A stretch of 64,000 bases of DNA, taken from contig SBGD01000011.1 in the NCBI GenBank assembly GCA_006226775.1, positions 1 to 64,000 of the forward strand, in the 5' to 3' direction. Shown here piece by piece: positions 1-10,248 of this stretch; position 1 is the first letter of the stretch, and each line of letters starts with the position of its first letter. The DNA is from Paracoccaceae bacterium (GTDB lineage Bacteria; Pseudomonadota; Alphaproteobacteria; Rhodobacterales; Rhodobacteraceae). Made by a program: the position numbers and the translations under genes. The notes under the pieces are model-generated. The model did not search any database. It saw only the letters and a list, made by a program, of their open reading frames with translations, and was not told the DNA's origin.

Positions 1-492
1 CTCGGCGCCGACGAGATCGACATCGCCGAGGGGCCCTTCGTGATCTATCAGGGCAGCCATGGCGACCGCGGCGCGCATCGCGCCGACGTGATCCTGCCGG
101 GCGCGGCCTATACCGAGGAAGGCGGGCTCTTCGTCAATACCGAGGGCCGGCCGCAACTGGCCCTGCGCGCGGGTTTCGCGCCGGGCGAGGCCAAGGAGAA
201 CTGGGCGATCCTGCGGGCGCTGTCGGGCGAATTGGGCGCGAAACTGCCCTATGACAGCCTTGCGCAACTGCGCCAGGCGCTGGTCAAGGAGGTGCCGCAC
301 CTGGGCCGGGTCGACGAGGTGCCGGAAAACGACTGGCAGCCGGTCGCGACCGGCGATCTGGGCGAGGCCGATTTCCGCAATGCGATCAAGGACTTCTGGC
401 TGACCAACCCGATCGCGCGCGCAAGCCAGTTGATGGCCGAGATGAGCCGCAACGCCAAGGCCCGCGGGGAGGCGAAGATTGCTGCGGAATGA
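1..492 (+). CDS. nuoG: NADH-quinone oxidoreductase subunit G (C-terminal part, cut by window edge)
   Basis: This is the 3' end of the complex I subunit that carries the iron-sulfur clusters of the peripheral arm. The frame is open from base 1, so the N-terminal ferredoxin-like and most of the molybdopterin-oxidoreductase-like domain lie outside the window. The visible part holds the stretch [16 protein letters not shown] and [11 protein letters not shown], typical of the end of the NuoG/molybdopterin oxidoreductase fold. The position directly before nuoH supports the call. Its stop overlaps the next start as ATGA, so translation is probably coupled to the small lipoprotein gene behind it. Confidence 0.93.
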   Translation, partial: LGADEIDIAEGPFVIYQGSHGDRGAHRADVILPGAAYTEEGGLFVNTEGRPQLALRAGFAPGEAKENWAILRALSGELGAKLPYDSLAQLRQALVKEVPHLGRVDEVPENDWQPVATGDLGEADFRNAIKDFWLTNPIARASQLMAEMSRNAKARGEAKIAAE

Positions 493-902
493 TCCGGCAT
501 ATGGCAATAGGTTGGCGGGCGGCGCTGCTGCTGCCCGCGCTGGCACTCGGCGGGTGCGTGATGCCTGACAGGGCGGCGCAGGATATCCCCTTCGTGCCGG
601 AATACCGCGGCATCGAGACCCGTCTGCTGGACGGCGACCTGGTGAATTTCCACGTCGAGATGGCCGGGGCGCGCGATGCGACCGACGTGGGCGATTATGC
701 CGAATGTGCCGCGGCGCAATATGCGCTGATCCGCGGCTACGGATTCGCGCGCCACGTGCGCACCAATACGCGTGTTGAGTCTGGTCTTTGGCGGGGGGAT
801 GCGGTTTACACCATCTCGCCGGCGCTGCCCGACGGATTGATGACGATAGATGCCGAGGTCGTGGTGGCAAACTGCCACGAACGCGGTATTCCGACTGTGT
901 GA
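489..902 (+). CDS. small putative lipoprotein inside the nuo operon
   Basis: A 137-residue protein of unknown function between nuoG and nuoH. A hydrophobic N-terminus ending in LALGGC is a clear lipobox, with lipidation expected near residue 22; the mature part is short and without a recognised domain. The start at 489 overlaps the nuoG stop (ATGA); a second ATG twelve bases on would give a start MAIGWRA and a more typical signal peptide. Paracoccus denitrificans is known to carry several unidentified reading frames in its complex I cluster, and this is probably the equivalent kind of gene. Whether it touches complex I is not shown by the sequence. Confidence 0.75.
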   Translation: MIRHMAIGWRAALLLPALALGGCVMPDRAAQDIPFVPEYRGIETRLLDGDLVNFHVEMAGARDATDVGDYAECAAAQYALIRGYGFARHVRTNTRVESGLWRGDAVYTISPALPDGLMTIDAEVVVANCHERGIPTV

Positions 903-908
903 GGGACC

Positions 909-1946
909 ATGGCTGACTTCTTCTCGACCCCGCTTGGCATCGGCGTTCTGATCCTGGCACAATGTCTGGCCGTGCTGGGCTTTGTCATGATCTCGCTGCT
1001 GTTCCTGGTCTATGGCGACCGCAAGATCTGGGCCGCGGTCCAGATGCGGCGCGGTCCCAACGTGGTGGGCACCTTCGGCATCCTGCAATCGGTGGCCGAT
1101 GCGCTGAAATACGTGCTGAAGGAAGTGGTGGTGCCCGCGGGCGCCGACAAGCCGGTGTTCTTTCTCGCGCCGATGCTCAGTTTCACCCTGGCGGTGATCG
1201 CCTGGGCGGTGATCCCCTTTGCCGATGGCTGGGTGCTGTCGGATATCAACGTCGCCATCCTCTACGTCTTCGCCATGTCCTCGCTCGAGGTCTACGGCGT
1301 GATCATGGGCGGCTGGGCGTCGAACTCGAAGTATCCTTTCCTCGGCTCGCTGCGCTCGGCGGCGCAGATGATTTCCTACGAGGTCTCGATCGGGCTGATC
1401 ATCATCGGGGTGGTGATCTCCTCGGGCTCGCTGAACTTCGGCGAGATCGTGGCGGCGCAGGATGGCCGCTTCGGCTTCTTCTCGTGGTACTGGCTGCCGC
1501 ATTTCCCGATGGTCTTCCTGTTCTTCATCTCCTGCCTGGCGGAAACCAACCGCCCGCCCTTCGACCTGCCGGAGGCGGAATCGGAACTGGTCGCCGGCTA
1601 CCAGGTGGAATACTCGGCCACGCCCTTCCTGCTCTTCATGGCCGGGGAATATATCGCCATCTTCCTGATGTGCGCGCTGACCTCGCTGCTGTTCTTTGGC
1701 GGCTGGCTCTCGCCCATCCCGGGCCTGCCGGACGGTGTGCTCTGGATGATCGGGAAAATGGCGTTCTTCTTCTTCATCTTTGCGATGGTCAAGGCAATCA
1801 CGCCGCGATACCGCTATGATCAGCTGATGCGGCTGGGCTGGAAGGTCTTCCTGCCGATGAGCCTCGGCTGGGTGGTCTTCGTGGCCTTTGCCGCCAGGTT
1901 CGAATGGTTCTTCGGCGCCTATGCGCGCTGGAGCACGGGAGGCTGA
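909..1946 (+). CDS. nuoH: NADH-quinone oxidoreductase subunit H
   Basis: A 345-residue polytopic membrane subunit of complex I that links the quinone-binding site to the proton-pumping arm. The hallmark loop [20 protein letters not shown] is present near residues 210-229, together with GPNVVG near the N-terminus and about eight hydrophobic segments. Length is normal for NuoH. A GAGGG motif lies just upstream of the ATG. It follows the small lipoprotein gene by six bases within the nuo operon. Confidence 0.97.
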   Translation: MADFFSTPLGIGVLILAQCLAVLGFVMISLLFLVYGDRKIWAAVQMRRGPNVVGTFGILQSVADALKYVLKEVVVPAGADKPVFFLAPMLSFTLAVIAWAVIPFADGWVLSDINVAILYVFAMSSLEVYGVIMGGWASNSKYPFLGSLRSAAQMISYEVSIGLIIIGVVISSGSLNFGEIVAAQDGRFGFFSWYWLPHFPMVFLFFISCLAETNRPPFDLPEAESELVAGYQVEYSATPFLLFMAGEYIAIFLMCALTSLLFFGGWLSPIPGLPDGVLWMIGKMAFFFFIFAMVKAITPRYRYDQLMRLGWKVFLPMSLGWVVFVAFAARFEWFFGAYARWSTGG

Positions 1947-1947
1947 C

Positions 1948-2235
1948 ATGAGCGAGTTGAAATCCGCAATTCTTGAGGCGAAATACATCGACATGGTGTC
2001 GCTGGCCGATTTCGTGGTGCAGGACTGCGGGCTGCCGGACATGGACGACGACGGCAACCCGCTGCCGCAGCAGAACGAGGTCGCCGCGGCGATCTTTCGC
2101 TGGGCCGCGCGGCAGGCGCCCGCGCGCGACATAGCTGCCACCGAGACGCCCGAGCCGGAGAGCGACACCGGCGCGGCCGACCGGCCCGAGGCCGCAGGCC
2201 CGACGAATTCCGACGCGCAGGGGGACAGGCTCTGA
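1948..2235 (+). CDS. small acidic protein of unknown function between nuoH and nuoI
   Basis: A 95-residue acidic soluble protein beginning [13 protein letters not shown], with the segment [21 protein letters not shown] and a low-complexity Pro/Glu-rich C-terminal third. I chose the ATG at 1948 because it lies directly behind the nuoH stop; a longer in-frame extension would run into nuoH. Its stop overlaps the nuoI start (TGATG), so it is part of the operon. No domain is recognised. Presence inside a complex I cluster hints at an accessory or assembly role, but this is inference only. Confidence 0.7.
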   Translation: MSELKSAILEAKYIDMVSLADFVVQDCGLPDMDDDGNPLPQQNEVAAAIFRWAARQAPARDIAATETPEPESDTGAADRPEAAGPTNSDAQGDRL

Positions 2236-2729
2236 TGGCCAGGATCGACTATGCACGCGCAGCGAAGTACTTCCTGCTCTATGATTTCTTCCTCGGCTTC
2301 CGGGTGGGGCTGAAGTATTTCTTCGCCCCCAAGGCGACGCTGAACTACCCGCATGAGAAAGGCCCGCTGTCGCCCCGCTTTCGCGGCGAACACGCCCTGC
2401 GCCGCTATCCCAACGGCGAGGAACGCTGCATCGCCTGCAAGCTCTGCGAGGCGATCTGCCCCGCCCAGGCGATCACCATCGACGCCGAACCGCGCGACGA
2501 CGGCAGCCGCCGGACCACGCGCTATGACATCGACATGACCAAGTGCATCTACTGCGGCTTCTGCCAGGAGGCCTGCCCGGTGGATGCCATCGTCGAAGGT
2601 CCGAACTTCGAGTTCGCGACCGAGACCCGCGAGGAGCTGTTCTACGACAAGGCCAAGCTTCTCGAGAATGGCGACCGCTGGGAAACCGAGATTGCCGCCA
2701 ACCTTGAAATGGATGCGCCCTACAGATGA
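2235..2729 (+). CDS. nuoI: NADH-quinone oxidoreductase subunit I
   Basis: A 164-residue ferredoxin-like subunit that passes electrons through clusters N6a and N6b towards the quinone site. Two full four-cysteine motifs are visible: C65, C68, C71, C75 in [12 protein letters not shown] and C104, C107, C110, C114 in [12 protein letters not shown]. The N-terminal amphipathic stretch [18 protein letters not shown] fits membrane-surface docking. The start overlaps the preceding stop by one base, and the stop overlaps the next start as ATGA. Confidence 0.98.
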   Translation: MARIDYARAAKYFLLYDFFLGFRVGLKYFFAPKATLNYPHEKGPLSPRFRGEHALRRYPNGEERCIACKLCEAICPAQAITIDAEPRDDGSRRTTRYDIDMTKCIYCGFCQEACPVDAIVEGPNFEFATETREELFYDKAKLLENGDRWETEIAANLEMDAPYR

Positions 2730-3133
2730 GTGAGTCAAAAACCCCGTTCGAGCTGATGATGAGCCAGGCGCAGGAGATGGCCAAGGCCTTCAACCCGGCG
2801 CTCGAGACCTTCTCGCCGAAGGGGTTCGAGAACATGTGGCCGACGATGCCCAAGGAAATGATGGAGATGGCCTTCGGCCGTGGCGTGTCGAAAGAGGGGC
2901 TGGACGCCAAGACCCGCCTGCTGCTGACCATCGCCGGGCTGACCATGCAGGGCGCGCAGGCCGAAACCCCGTTCCGCATGACCGTGCGCCACGCGCGCGA
3001 GGCGGGCGCCACGAAGGACGAGATCGCCGAGACCATCGCACAGATGTCGATGTTCGCCGGCCTTCCCGCCATGACCCGCGCCATGGAACTGGCCCGCGAC
3101 GTCATGGAAGACGGCGAGGATGACGCGAAATGA
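2726..3133 (+). CDS. carboxymuconolactone decarboxylase-family protein in the nuo operon
   Basis: A 135-residue alpha-helical protein whose second half (about residues 45-125) resembles the CMD/AhpD fold: [19 protein letters not shown] followed by a helix with [17 protein letters not shown], which is typical of the family. The CxxC pair of AhpD-type peroxidase partners is absent, as is any cysteine, so a redox role like AhpD is unlikely. The gene is translationally coupled to nuoI (ATGA) and to the following small gene (ATGA). Function here is unknown. Confidence 0.75.
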   Translation: MSESKTPFELMMSQAQEMAKAFNPALETFSPKGFENMWPTMPKEMMEMAFGRGVSKEGLDAKTRLLLTIAGLTMQGAQAETPFRMTVRHAREAGATKDEIAETIAQMSMFAGLPAMTRAMELARDVMEDGEDDAK

Positions 3134-3363
3134 CCGATGCGCCTGACAATGTGACCTTGCGCTATCTCCGCAGGATCGACGAGAAGGTCGACCGTCTTTC
3201 GGATTCCATCGCCGACCTTGCCTCGGATGTGCGCGGGGTCAAGACCCACATGGCCGGCTTCATGCAGAACGAGATCGCCCAGGACGGGGCCCTGGCCTCG
3301 GTGAAGGCGCGTCTGGACCGCATCGAACGTCGCCTTGATATTTCGGGAGGGCAGGACCAGTGA
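3130..3363 (+). CDS. small coiled-coil protein before nuoJ
   Basis: A 77-residue protein that is largely heptad-like: [20 protein letters not shown] and [14 protein letters not shown] suggest two amphipathic helices. No catalytic motif is seen. It overlaps the gene before (ATGA) and the GTG start of nuoJ behind it, so it is embedded tightly in the operon. The short coiled-coil is common in small proteins of unknown role next to enzyme subunits; I cannot assign a function. Confidence 0.68.
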   Translation: MTDAPDNVTLRYLRRIDEKVDRLSDSIADLASDVRGVKTHMAGFMQNEIAQDGALASVKARLDRIERRLDISGGQDQ

Positions 3364-3962
3364 CCGTATTTGCCTTTTACCTCTTCGCGCTCAGCACCAT
3401 CGCCGGGGGGCTCTTTACCGTGATCGCCCGCAACCCGGTGCATTCGGTGCTCTGGCTGATCCTGGCCTTCCTGTCCTCGGCGGGGCTGTTCGTGCTGCTG
3501 GGGGCGGAGTTCGTGGCGATGCTCTTGATCATCGTCTACGTCGGCGCGGTGGCGGTGCTGTTTCTCTTCGTGGTGATGATGCTCGACGTCGACTTTGCCG
3601 AGCTGAAGGCGGAGATGGCGAAATACATGCCGCTGGCGCTTCTGATCGGGGTGATCCTGCTGATGCAGTTCGCCATGGCGGTGGGGGCCTGGGAAACCTC
3701 GGCGGCGGCCGAGGGGCTGCGCGCGCAGGTCACGCCCACGGATGTGCAGAACACCCATGCGCTGGGGGTGATCCTCTATGACCAGTATTTCCTGCTGTTC
3801 CAGCTGGCCGGGCTGATCCTGCTGGTGGCCATGGTGGGCGCCATCGTGCTGACCCTGCGGCACCGCACCGATGTCAAGCGCCAGGACGTGCTGGCGCAGA
3901 TGTACCGCGATCCGGCGACGGCGATGGAACTCAGGGACGTGAAACCGGGGCAAGGGCTCTGA
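3360..3962 (+). CDS. nuoJ: NADH-quinone oxidoreductase subunit J
   Basis: A 200-residue membrane subunit of complex I with five hydrophobic segments. The conserved third-helix region [20 protein letters not shown] (about residues 51-70) is typical of NuoJ. The start codon is GTG at 3360, overlapping the preceding stop. Behind it lies an unusual 73-base gap containing two hairpins before nuoK, whereas the other junctions in this operon are overlaps or short gaps. Confidence 0.96.
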   Translation: MTVFAFYLFALSTIAGGLFTVIARNPVHSVLWLILAFLSSAGLFVLLGAEFVAMLLIIVYVGAVAVLFLFVVMMLDVDFAELKAEMAKYMPLALLIGVILLMQFAMAVGAWETSAAAEGLRAQVTPTDVQNTHALGVILYDQYFLLFQLAGLILLVAMVGAIVLTLRHRTDVKRQDVLAQMYRDPATAMELRDVKPGQGL

Positions 3963-3963
3963 A

Positions 3964-4008
3964 CGTTTTCTTGGAAAGAAAACGGACCGGAAACTTTTGA
4001 AGTTTCCG
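3964..4008. repeat. paired perfect hairpins between nuoJ and nuoK
   Basis: Two perfect 9-bp stems, each with a 3-base loop, stand side by side: 3964-3972 with 3976-3984 (CGTTTTCTT / AAGAAAACG) and 3988-3996 with 4000-4008 (CGGAAACTT / AAGTTTCCG). Only three bases separate the two. The element is AT-richer than its surroundings. It could act as an mRNA processing or stabilising signal inside the nuo transcript, or be a mobile palindromic repeat. Confidence 0.8.
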
Positions 4009-4035
4009 TGTGCAAGAAAAGATAGGGACGGACAG

Positions 4036-4341
4036 ATGATCGGACTTGAACATTACCTGACGGTGGCGGCAACGCTGTTCGTCATCGGTATCTTCGGCCT
4101 TTTCCTGAACCGCAAGAACGTGATCATCCTGCTCATGTCGATCGAGTTGATGCTTCTGGCGGTGAATATCAACCTCGTCGCCTTTTCCGCCCATCTCGGC
4201 GATCTGGTGGGCCAGGTGTTCACGCTCTTCGTGCTGACCGTCGCCGCGGCGGAGGCGGCCATCGGCCTTGCCATCCTCGTCTGTTTCTTCCGCAACCGCG
4301 GCACCATCGCCGTGGAAGACGTCAACGTGATGAAGGGCTGA
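4036..4341 (+). CDS. nuoK: NADH-quinone oxidoreductase subunit K
   Basis: A 101-residue, three-helix membrane subunit of complex I related to MrpC. The conserved acidic residue of helix 2 sits in [19 protein letters not shown], and a second in [15 protein letters not shown] chose the ATG at 4036 (MIGLEHYLT), the family-typical start; a longer frame would run back through the hairpin element. Length matches the family exactly. Confidence 0.97.
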   Translation: MIGLEHYLTVAATLFVIGIFGLFLNRKNVIILLMSIELMLLAVNINLVAFSAHLGDLVGQVFTLFVLTVAAAEAAIGLAILVCFFRNRGTIAVEDVNVMKG

Positions 4342-4345
4342 GACC

Positions 4346-6442
4346 ATGGAAAGCATCATTCTCTTTGCCCCCCTGGTCGGCAGCCTGATTGCCGGGTTCG
4401 GCTGGAAGCTGATCGGCGACCGCGGCGCCATGTGGGTCACCACCGGCCTGCTGTTCACCGCCTGCGCCTTTTCCTGGATCGTCTTTCTGACCCACGGGCC
4501 CGAGACCCAGCACATCCAGATCATGCGCTGGATCGAAAGCGGGTCGCTCTCGACCGACTGGGCGATCCGGCTCGACCGGCTGACCTCGATCATGCTGATC
4601 GTGGTGACGACGGTCTCGGCGCTGGTCCACCTCTACAGCTTCGGCTACATGGCCGACGATCCGCAGTTCAAGGAGGGCGAAAGCTACAAGCCGCGGTTCT
4701 TTGCCTACCTGTCCTTCTTCACCTTCGCCATGCTGATGCTGGTGACCTCGGACAACCTCGTGCAGATGTTCTTCGGCTGGGAGGGCGTGGGCGTCGCGTC
4801 GTACCTGCTGATCGGCTTCTACTACCGCAAGCCGTCGGCCAATGCTGCCGCGATCAAGGCCTTCGTGGTCAACCGCGTCGGCGATTTCGGCTTTGCGCTG
4901 GGCATCATGGGGCTGTTCTTCCTGACCGACTCGATCCGGCTCGACGATATCTTTGCCGCGGCCCCCGAGATGGCGACGACGCAGATCACCTTTCTCTGGA
5001 CCGAGTGGAACGCCGCCAACCTGATGGCCTTCCTGCTCTTCGTCGGCGCCATGGGCAAATCGGCGCAGCTCTTCCTGCACACCTGGCTGCCCGACGCGAT
5101 GGAAGGCCCGACCCCGGTCTCGGCGCTGATCCACGCGGCGACCATGGTGACGGCGGGGGTCTTCCTGGTCTGCCGCATGTCGCCCTTGATGGAATACGCG
5201 CCGGAAACCATGGCTTTCGTCACCTTCCTGGGCGCGGCCACCGCCTTTGTCGCGGCCACCATCGGGCTGGTGCAGAACGACATCAAGCGGGTGATCGCCT
5301 ATTCGACCATGTCCCAGCTGGGCTACATGTTCGTCGCGGCCGGCGTGGGCGTCTACTCGGTGGCGATGTTCCACCTCTTCACCCATGCCTTCTTCAAGGC
5401 GATGCTGTTTCTTGGCGCGGGTTCGGTGATCCACGCGATGCACCACGAGCAGGACATGCGCAACTACGGCGCGCTGCGCAAGAAGATCCCCCATACCTTC
5501 TGGGCGATGCTGATCGGCACGCTGGCCATCACCGGCGTCGGCATTCCGCTGACCCATATCGGCTTTGCCGGCTTCCTGTCCAAGGACGCGGTGATCGAGA
5601 GCGCCTGGGCGGGCACCCAGGGCGGCTTTGCCTATTGGGCGCTGGTGATCGCGGCGCTGATGACCAGCTTCTATTCCTGGCGGCTGATGTTCCTCACCTT
5701 CTGGGGCAAGCAACGCGGCGACAAGCACACCCATGAACACGCGCATGAAAGCCCGATGGTCATGCTGGTGCCGCTGGGCGTGTTGGCGCTGGGCTCGGTG
5801 CTGGCGGGGATGATCTGGTACGGGTCGTTCTTCGGCGACCACGCCCAGGTCAACCGTTTCTTCGGCATCCCGGCCCATGCCGAGGCCGATGCCGGCCATG
5901 CCGAGACCGCGACCGCCGAGACCGCGCAGGCCGAAGAGGGCGCGCAAGCGGCCGATGAGGCCCATGCTGCCACAACCCATGGCGAAGCGCCCCAGGGTGC
6001 CATCTTCATGCATCCCGACAACCACGTGATGGACGAGGCGCATCACGCGCCCACCTGGGTCAAGGTCTCGCCCTTCATCGCCATGCTGATCGGTTTCGTG
6101 CTGGCCTGGTGGTTCTACATCATCGACCCCACCATCCCGGTGCGGCTGGCCGAGCAGCAGCGTCCGCTCTATCTCTTCCTGCTCAACAAGTGGTACTTCG
6201 ACGAGGTCTATGACTTCCTCTTCGTCCAGCCCGCCAAGGCGATTGGCCGATTCCTGTGGAAACGCGGTGACGAAGGCACCATCGACGGGGCGCTCAACGG
6301 GCTGTCGATGGGGATCATCCCGTTCTTCACCCGGCTCGCTGGCCGCTTCCAGTCCGGCTATATCTTCAGTTACGCCTTTGCCATGGTGGTCGGTCTCGCG
6401 ATCCTGATCACCTGGATCACCATCGGCGGAGGAGCGCACTAA
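4346..6442 (+). CDS. nuoL: NADH-quinone oxidoreductase subunit L
   Basis: A 698-residue antiporter-like proton-pumping subunit of complex I. Family motifs are clear: [40 protein letters not shown] and [16 protein letters not shown] long lateral helix and a last anchoring helix are expected in the C-terminal third. Unusual is a hydrophilic insert of about 55 residues (roughly 511-566) rich in Ala, Glu and His, preceded by a His-rich loop at about 461-470 ([10 protein letters not shown]). The stop overlaps the nuoM start by one base. Confidence 0.97.
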   Translation: MESIILFAPLVGSLIAGFGWKLIGDRGAMWVTTGLLFTACAFSWIVFLTHGPETQHIQIMRWIESGSLSTDWAIRLDRLTSIMLIVVTTVSALVHLYSFGYMADDPQFKEGESYKPRFFAYLSFFTFAMLMLVTSDNLVQMFFGWEGVGVASYLLIGFYYRKPSANAAAIKAFVVNRVGDFGFALGIMGLFFLTDSIRLDDIFAAAPEMATTQITFLWTEWNAANLMAFLLFVGAMGKSAQLFLHTWLPDAMEGPTPVSALIHAATMVTAGVFLVCRMSPLMEYAPETMAFVTFLGAATAFVAATIGLVQNDIKRVIAYSTMSQLGYMFVAAGVGVYSVAMFHLFTHAFFKAMLFLGAGSVIHAMHHEQDMRNYGALRKKIPHTFWAMLIGTLAITGVGIPLTHIGFAGFLSKDAVIESAWAGTQGGFAYWALVIAALMTSFYSWRLMFLTFWGKQRGDKHTHEHAHESPMVMLVPLGVLALGSVLAGMIWYGSFFGDHAQVNRFFGIPAHAEADAGHAETATAETAQAEEGAQAADEAHAATTHGEAPQGAIFMHPDNHVMDEAHHAPTWVKVSPFIAMLIGFVLAWWFYIIDPTIPVRLAEQQRPLYLFLLNKWYFDEVYDFLFVQPAKAIGRFLWKRGDEGTIDGALNGLSMGIIPFFTRLAGRFQSGYIFSYAFAMVVGLAILITWITIGGGAH

Positions 6443-7983
6443 TGGACAACCTCCTTTCGATCGTCACCTTCATCCCCGCGCTGGGGGCGCTGATCCTCGG
6501 CGTCTTCCTGCGCGGCGAGGACGAGGCGGCGAACCGCAATGCCAAGTGGCTGGCGCTGATCGCGACAAGCGCCACCTTCCTGATCTCGCTGTTCATCCTG
6601 GCGCAATTCGATCCCGCCGATACCGGGTTCCAGTTCGTGGAAGAGGGCGACTGGCTGCTCGGCCTGAAATACAAGATGGGCGTCGACGGCATTTCCGTGC
6701 TCTTCGTGCTGCTGACCACCTTCATCATGCCGCTGTGCATCGCGGCCAGCTGGAACATCGAGACCCGGGTCAAGGAATACATGATCGCCTTCCTGGTGCT
6801 GGAAACGCTGATGCTCGGCGTCTTCATGGCGCTGGATCTCGTGCTCTTCTACCTCTTCTTCGAGGCCGGTCTGATCCCGATGTTCCTGATCATCGGCATC
6901 TGGGGCGGCAAGAACCGCATTTACGCCTCGTTCAAGTTCTTCCTCTATACCTTCATCGGCTCGGTGCTGATGCTGGTGGCCATGGTGGCGATGTTCCAGC
7001 AGGCGGGCACCACCGACATCCCGACGCTGATGAACCATGAGTTCGGGTCCGAGAGCTTTGCCGTCCTGGGCATCCACGTGGTGGGCGGGGTGCAGACGCT
7101 GATGTTCCTGGCCTTCTTTGCCAGCTTCGCGGTCAAGATGCCGATGTGGCCGGTGCATACCTGGCTGCCCGATGCGCACGTCCAGGCGCCGACCGCAGGC
7201 TCGGTCGTGCTGGCGGCGATCCTGCTCAAGATGGGCGGCTACGGCTTCCTGCGCTTTTCGCTGCCGATGTTCCCGGTGGGCTCCGAGGTCATGGCGCCGC
7301 TGATCCTGTGGATGTCGGCCATCGCGATTGTCTATACCTCGCTGGTCGCCCTGGTCCAGGAGGACATGAAGAAGCTGATCGCCTATTCCTCGGTCGCGCA
7401 CATGGGCTATGTCACCATGGGCATCTTTGCCGCCAACCAGCAGGGCATCGACGGCGCGATCTTCCAGATGCTGAGCCACGGCTTCATTTCCGGCGCGCTT
7501 TTCCTTTGTGTCGGGGTGATCTATGACCGGATGCATACCCGCGAGATCGAGGCCTATGGCGGGCTGGTCAACCGGATGCCGGCCTATGCGCTGATCTTCA
7601 TGCTCTTTACCATGGCCAACGTCGGGCTGCCGGGCACCTCCGGCTTTGTCGGCGAATTCCTGACGCTGGTGGGGATCTTCCAGGTCAATACCTGGGTCGC
7701 GCTGGTCGCCACCTCGGGGGTGATCCTCTCGGCCTCCTATGCGCTCTGGCTCTATCGCCGGGTGGTGTTCGGCGATCTCATCAAGGAGAGCCTGAGGACC
7801 ATCACCGACATGAGCGGCCGCGAACGGGCGATCTTTGCGCCGCTGGTGGTGATGACGCTCCTGCTGGGCGTCTATCCGGCGCTGGTCACCGATATCATCG
7901 GGCCCTCGGTCGAGGCGCTTGTTTCCAACTACCAGACGGCGCTGGCCGCATCGGGCGATGCGATCCAGGTTGCCGGGCATTAA
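6442..7983 (+). CDS. nuoM: NADH-quinone oxidoreductase subunit M
   Basis: A 513-residue antiporter-like membrane subunit of complex I. Conserved stretches include [20 protein letters not shown] (with the proton-channel Glu), [20 protein letters not shown] and [14 protein letters not shown]. About fourteen hydrophobic helices are expected, and the length is normal. It is translationally coupled to nuoL and followed twelve bases later by nuoN. Confidence 0.97.
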   Translation: MDNLLSIVTFIPALGALILGVFLRGEDEAANRNAKWLALIATSATFLISLFILAQFDPADTGFQFVEEGDWLLGLKYKMGVDGISVLFVLLTTFIMPLCIAASWNIETRVKEYMIAFLVLETLMLGVFMALDLVLFYLFFEAGLIPMFLIIGIWGGKNRIYASFKFFLYTFIGSVLMLVAMVAMFQQAGTTDIPTLMNHEFGSESFAVLGIHVVGGVQTLMFLAFFASFAVKMPMWPVHTWLPDAHVQAPTAGSVVLAAILLKMGGYGFLRFSLPMFPVGSEVMAPLILWMSAIAIVYTSLVALVQEDMKKLIAYSSVAHMGYVTMGIFAANQQGIDGAIFQMLSHGFISGALFLCVGVIYDRMHTREIEAYGGLVNRMPAYALIFMLFTMANVGLPGTSGFVGEFLTLVGIFQVNTWVALVATSGVILSASYALWLYRRVVFGDLIKESLRTITDMSGRERAIFAPLVVMTLLLGVYPALVTDIIGPSVEALVSNYQTALAASGDAIQVAGH

Positions 7984-7995
7984 GGGAGCCGGAGC

Positions 7996-9435
7996 ATGAT
8001 CCAGGCTGATCTGACAATCATCATCCCCGAGATCGTCATCGCGGTCTACGCGATGGTCGCGCTGGTGGGGGCGGTCTATACCGGCAAGGACGAGCTTGCG
8101 GGGGTGCTGACCTGGGTCACCGCCGGGCTGTTCGTGCTGACCGGGTTCTGGATCGGCACCAGCGGCGAGGGCACCAACCTGGCCTTCGGCGGCATGTTCG
8201 TCGACGATGGCTTTGCCCGCTTTGCCAAGGTGCTGCTGCTGCTGTCGGCGGCGGCGGTGCTGATGATGAGCCAGGGCTACATGGCCGCCCGCGGCATCCT
8301 GCGGTTCGAGTATCCGCTGCTGATCGCGCTGGCCGTGGTCGGCATGATGATGATGGTCTCGGCCGGGGATCTGATGTCGCTCTACATGGGGCTGGAGCTG
8401 CAATCGCTGGCGCTTTACGTGGTGGCCTCGATCCGCCGCGATAGCGTGAAATCCACCGAGGCCGGGCTGAAGTATTTCGTGCTGGGCGCGCTTTCGTCGG
8501 GGCTCTTGCTCTATGGCGCCTCGCTGACCTATGGCTATGCGGGCACCACGCTTTTTGCCGGCATCATCCAGGCCACCGGCGACGAGGTGTCTTTGGGGCT
8601 GCTCTTCGGGCTGGTCTTCATGGCCTGCGGCTTTGCCTTCAAGGTCTCGGCGGTGCCCTTCCACATGTGGACGCCGGATGTCTACGAAGGCTCGCCCACG
8701 CCGGTCACCGCCTTCTTTGCCACCGCGCCGAAAGTGGCGGCCATGGCGCTGTTTGCCCGGCTCCTGCACGACGCCTTCGGCAGCGTGGTCAGCGACTGGC
8801 AGCAGATCCTGGCCTTCCTGTCGTTCCTGTCGATGTTCCTCGGCGCGATCGGCGCGATCGGGCAGAAGAACTTCAAGCGGCTGATGGCCTATTCCTCGAT
8901 CGCCCACATGGGGTACGCGCTGATGGGGCTGGCCTCGGGGACGGTCTTCGGGGTGCAGGCGATGCTGATCTACATGGCGATCTACGTCACCATGAACGTC
9001 GGCACCTTCGCCTTCATCCTGTCGATGGAAAAGGACGGCCAGCCGGTGGTCTCGATCGACAGCCTACATCTCTATTCCCGGCGCGAGCCGGGGCGCGCGC
9101 TGGCCATGCTGATCCTGCTGTTCTCGCTGGCCGGGGTGCCGCCGCTGGTGGGCTTTTTCGGCAAGCTCTACGTGCTGCGCGCCGCGGTCGAGGGCGACCT
9201 GGTCTGGCTGGCGGTGGCGGGGGTGATCGCCTCGGTGATCGGCGCCTTCTATTACCTGCGGATCGTCTATTACATGTACTTCGGCGAAGAGCGCGACGAC
9301 CAGCTCGACAAGGGCGGCTCGCCGGTGCTTTACGGCTTCCTGATGGTCTCGGCGGCGGCGATGCTGATCGGAGTGGTCAACCTCTTCGGGATCGAGGCGG
9401 TGGCCGAGGCGGCGGCGGCAACTCTTGTCAACTGA
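7996..9435 (+). CDS. nuoN: NADH-quinone oxidoreductase subunit N
   Basis: A 479-residue antiporter-like proton-pumping subunit of complex I and the last nuo gene. Conserved segments are [39 protein letters not shown] and [19 protein letters not shown] ribosome site (GGGAGCCGG) lies just before the ATG. The following 57 bases hold a 33-bp lineage repeat that runs into birA. Confidence 0.97.
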   Translation: MIQADLTIIIPEIVIAVYAMVALVGAVYTGKDELAGVLTWVTAGLFVLTGFWIGTSGEGTNLAFGGMFVDDGFARFAKVLLLLSAAAVLMMSQGYMAARGILRFEYPLLIALAVVGMMMMVSAGDLMSLYMGLELQSLALYVVASIRRDSVKSTEAGLKYFVLGALSSGLLLYGASLTYGYAGTTLFAGIIQATGDEVSLGLLFGLVFMACGFAFKVSAVPFHMWTPDVYEGSPTPVTAFFATAPKVAAMALFARLLHDAFGSVVSDWQQILAFLSFLSMFLGAIGAIGQKNFKRLMAYSSIAHMGYALMGLASGTVFGVQAMLIYMAIYVTMNVGTFAFILSMEKDGQPVVSIDSLHLYSRREPGRALAMLILLFSLAGVPPLVGFFGKLYVLRAAVEGDLVWLAVAGVIASVIGAFYYLRIVYYMYFGEERDDQLDKGGSPVLYGFLMVSAAAMLIGVVNLFGIEAVAEAAAATLVN

Positions 9436-9465
9436 ACCCCTGTCCCTTGGTGACTCCTGTCGGAT

Positions 9466-9498
9466 GCCTCCGGCGGGAGTTTACCTGGCAAGATGAAG
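9466..9498 (+). repeat. 33-bp interspersed repeat, copy 1 (contains the birA start codon)
   Basis: The element begins GCCTCCGGCGGGAGTTTA and ends GCAAGATGAAG, with four variable bases between. The copy at 42640-42672 on the other strand is identical in 29 of 33 positions; only the four central bases differ. In this copy the ATG at 9493-9495 is the annotated start of birA, so the repeat supplies the first two codons (Met-Lys) and the region where a ribosome-binding site should be. Confidence 0.85.
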
Positions 9499-10233
9499 CA
9501 GGATTGGCCTGAAGGCTACGGGCGGCGCGTGCTGGCCGAGGTGGACAGCACCAATGCCGAGGCGGCGCGGATCGCCGCCAGGCTGGCGGGGCCGGAGTGG
9601 ATTCTCGGGCTGCGCCAGACCGCCGGCAAGGGGCGGCGCGGGCGGCCCTGGAGCGACCCGGAGGGCAATTTCGCGGCGACGCTGGTCCTGCCTGCACCCG
9701 GCGCGCCGATGCAGGCGGCGCTGCGGTCCTTCGTGGCGGCGCTGGCGCTTTGCGAGGCCTTCGTCGCGGTGACCGGGCGGGCCGAGAGTTTTGCACTGAA
9801 ATGGCCCAATGACGTGCTTCTGAACGGCGGCAAGGTGGCGGGGATCCTGCTGGAAGGTCTGCCCGGCGGAGCGCTGGCCATCGGCATCGGCGTCAACCTG
9901 GCGCAGGCGCCGCAGGTCTCGGATCTCGAAAGCCGCGCCCTGCGGCCGGTATCGCTTCTGTCCGAGACCGGTGCCATGGTGACGCCCGAGGATTTCCTGA
10001 CCCCGCTGGCGGCCGCCTTTGCCCGCCACGAGGCCAGCTTTGCCACCTATGGTTTTGCGCCGATCCGCGCGGCCTGGCTGGCCCGGGCGGCGCGGCTGGG
10101 CGAGGTGATCACCGCGCGCACCGGCAAGAGCGAGACCACCGGCACCTTTCGCGACGTGGATGCCACCGGCAACCTTGTCCTGCAAACCGCCGGGGGGCGT
10201 GTCGCCATTCCCGCGGCGGATGTCTATTTCTGA
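9493..10233 (+). CDS. birA: biotin--[acetyl-CoA-carboxylase] ligase, monofunctional
   Basis: A 246-residue enzyme that activates biotin to biotinyl-AMP and attaches it to the biotin carboxyl carrier protein. The biotin/ATP loop GKGRRGRPW (residues about 44-52), KWPNDVLLNGGKVAGILLE and a C-terminal beta domain are present. There is no N-terminal helix-turn-helix, so it should not act as a biotin repressor. Its place right behind nuoN matches other Rhodobacterales and Paracoccus. The start codon lies in a dispersed repeat; no better in-frame start is visible. Confidence 0.93.
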   Translation: MKQDWPEGYGRRVLAEVDSTNAEAARIAARLAGPEWILGLRQTAGKGRRGRPWSDPEGNFAATLVLPAPGAPMQAALRSFVAALALCEAFVAVTGRAESFALKWPNDVLLNGGKVAGILLEGLPGGALAIGIGVNLAQAPQVSDLESRALRPVSLLSETGAMVTPEDFLTPLAAAFARHEASFATYGFAPIRAAWLARAARLGEVITARTGKSETTGTFRDVDATGNLVLQTAGGRVAIPAADVYF

Positions 10234-10248
10234 CCAACGGGGACCTTC

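Noticed and set aside
249-2738. A very long open frame antisense to nuoG-nuoI (829 codons), and similar ones antisense to nuoL (4322-6439) and nuoM-nuoN (6439-8907).
   Set aside because: They mirror third-position GC bias of the real genes; their translations are His/Arg/Gln-rich without domains, and they contradict clear complex I subunits on the + strand.
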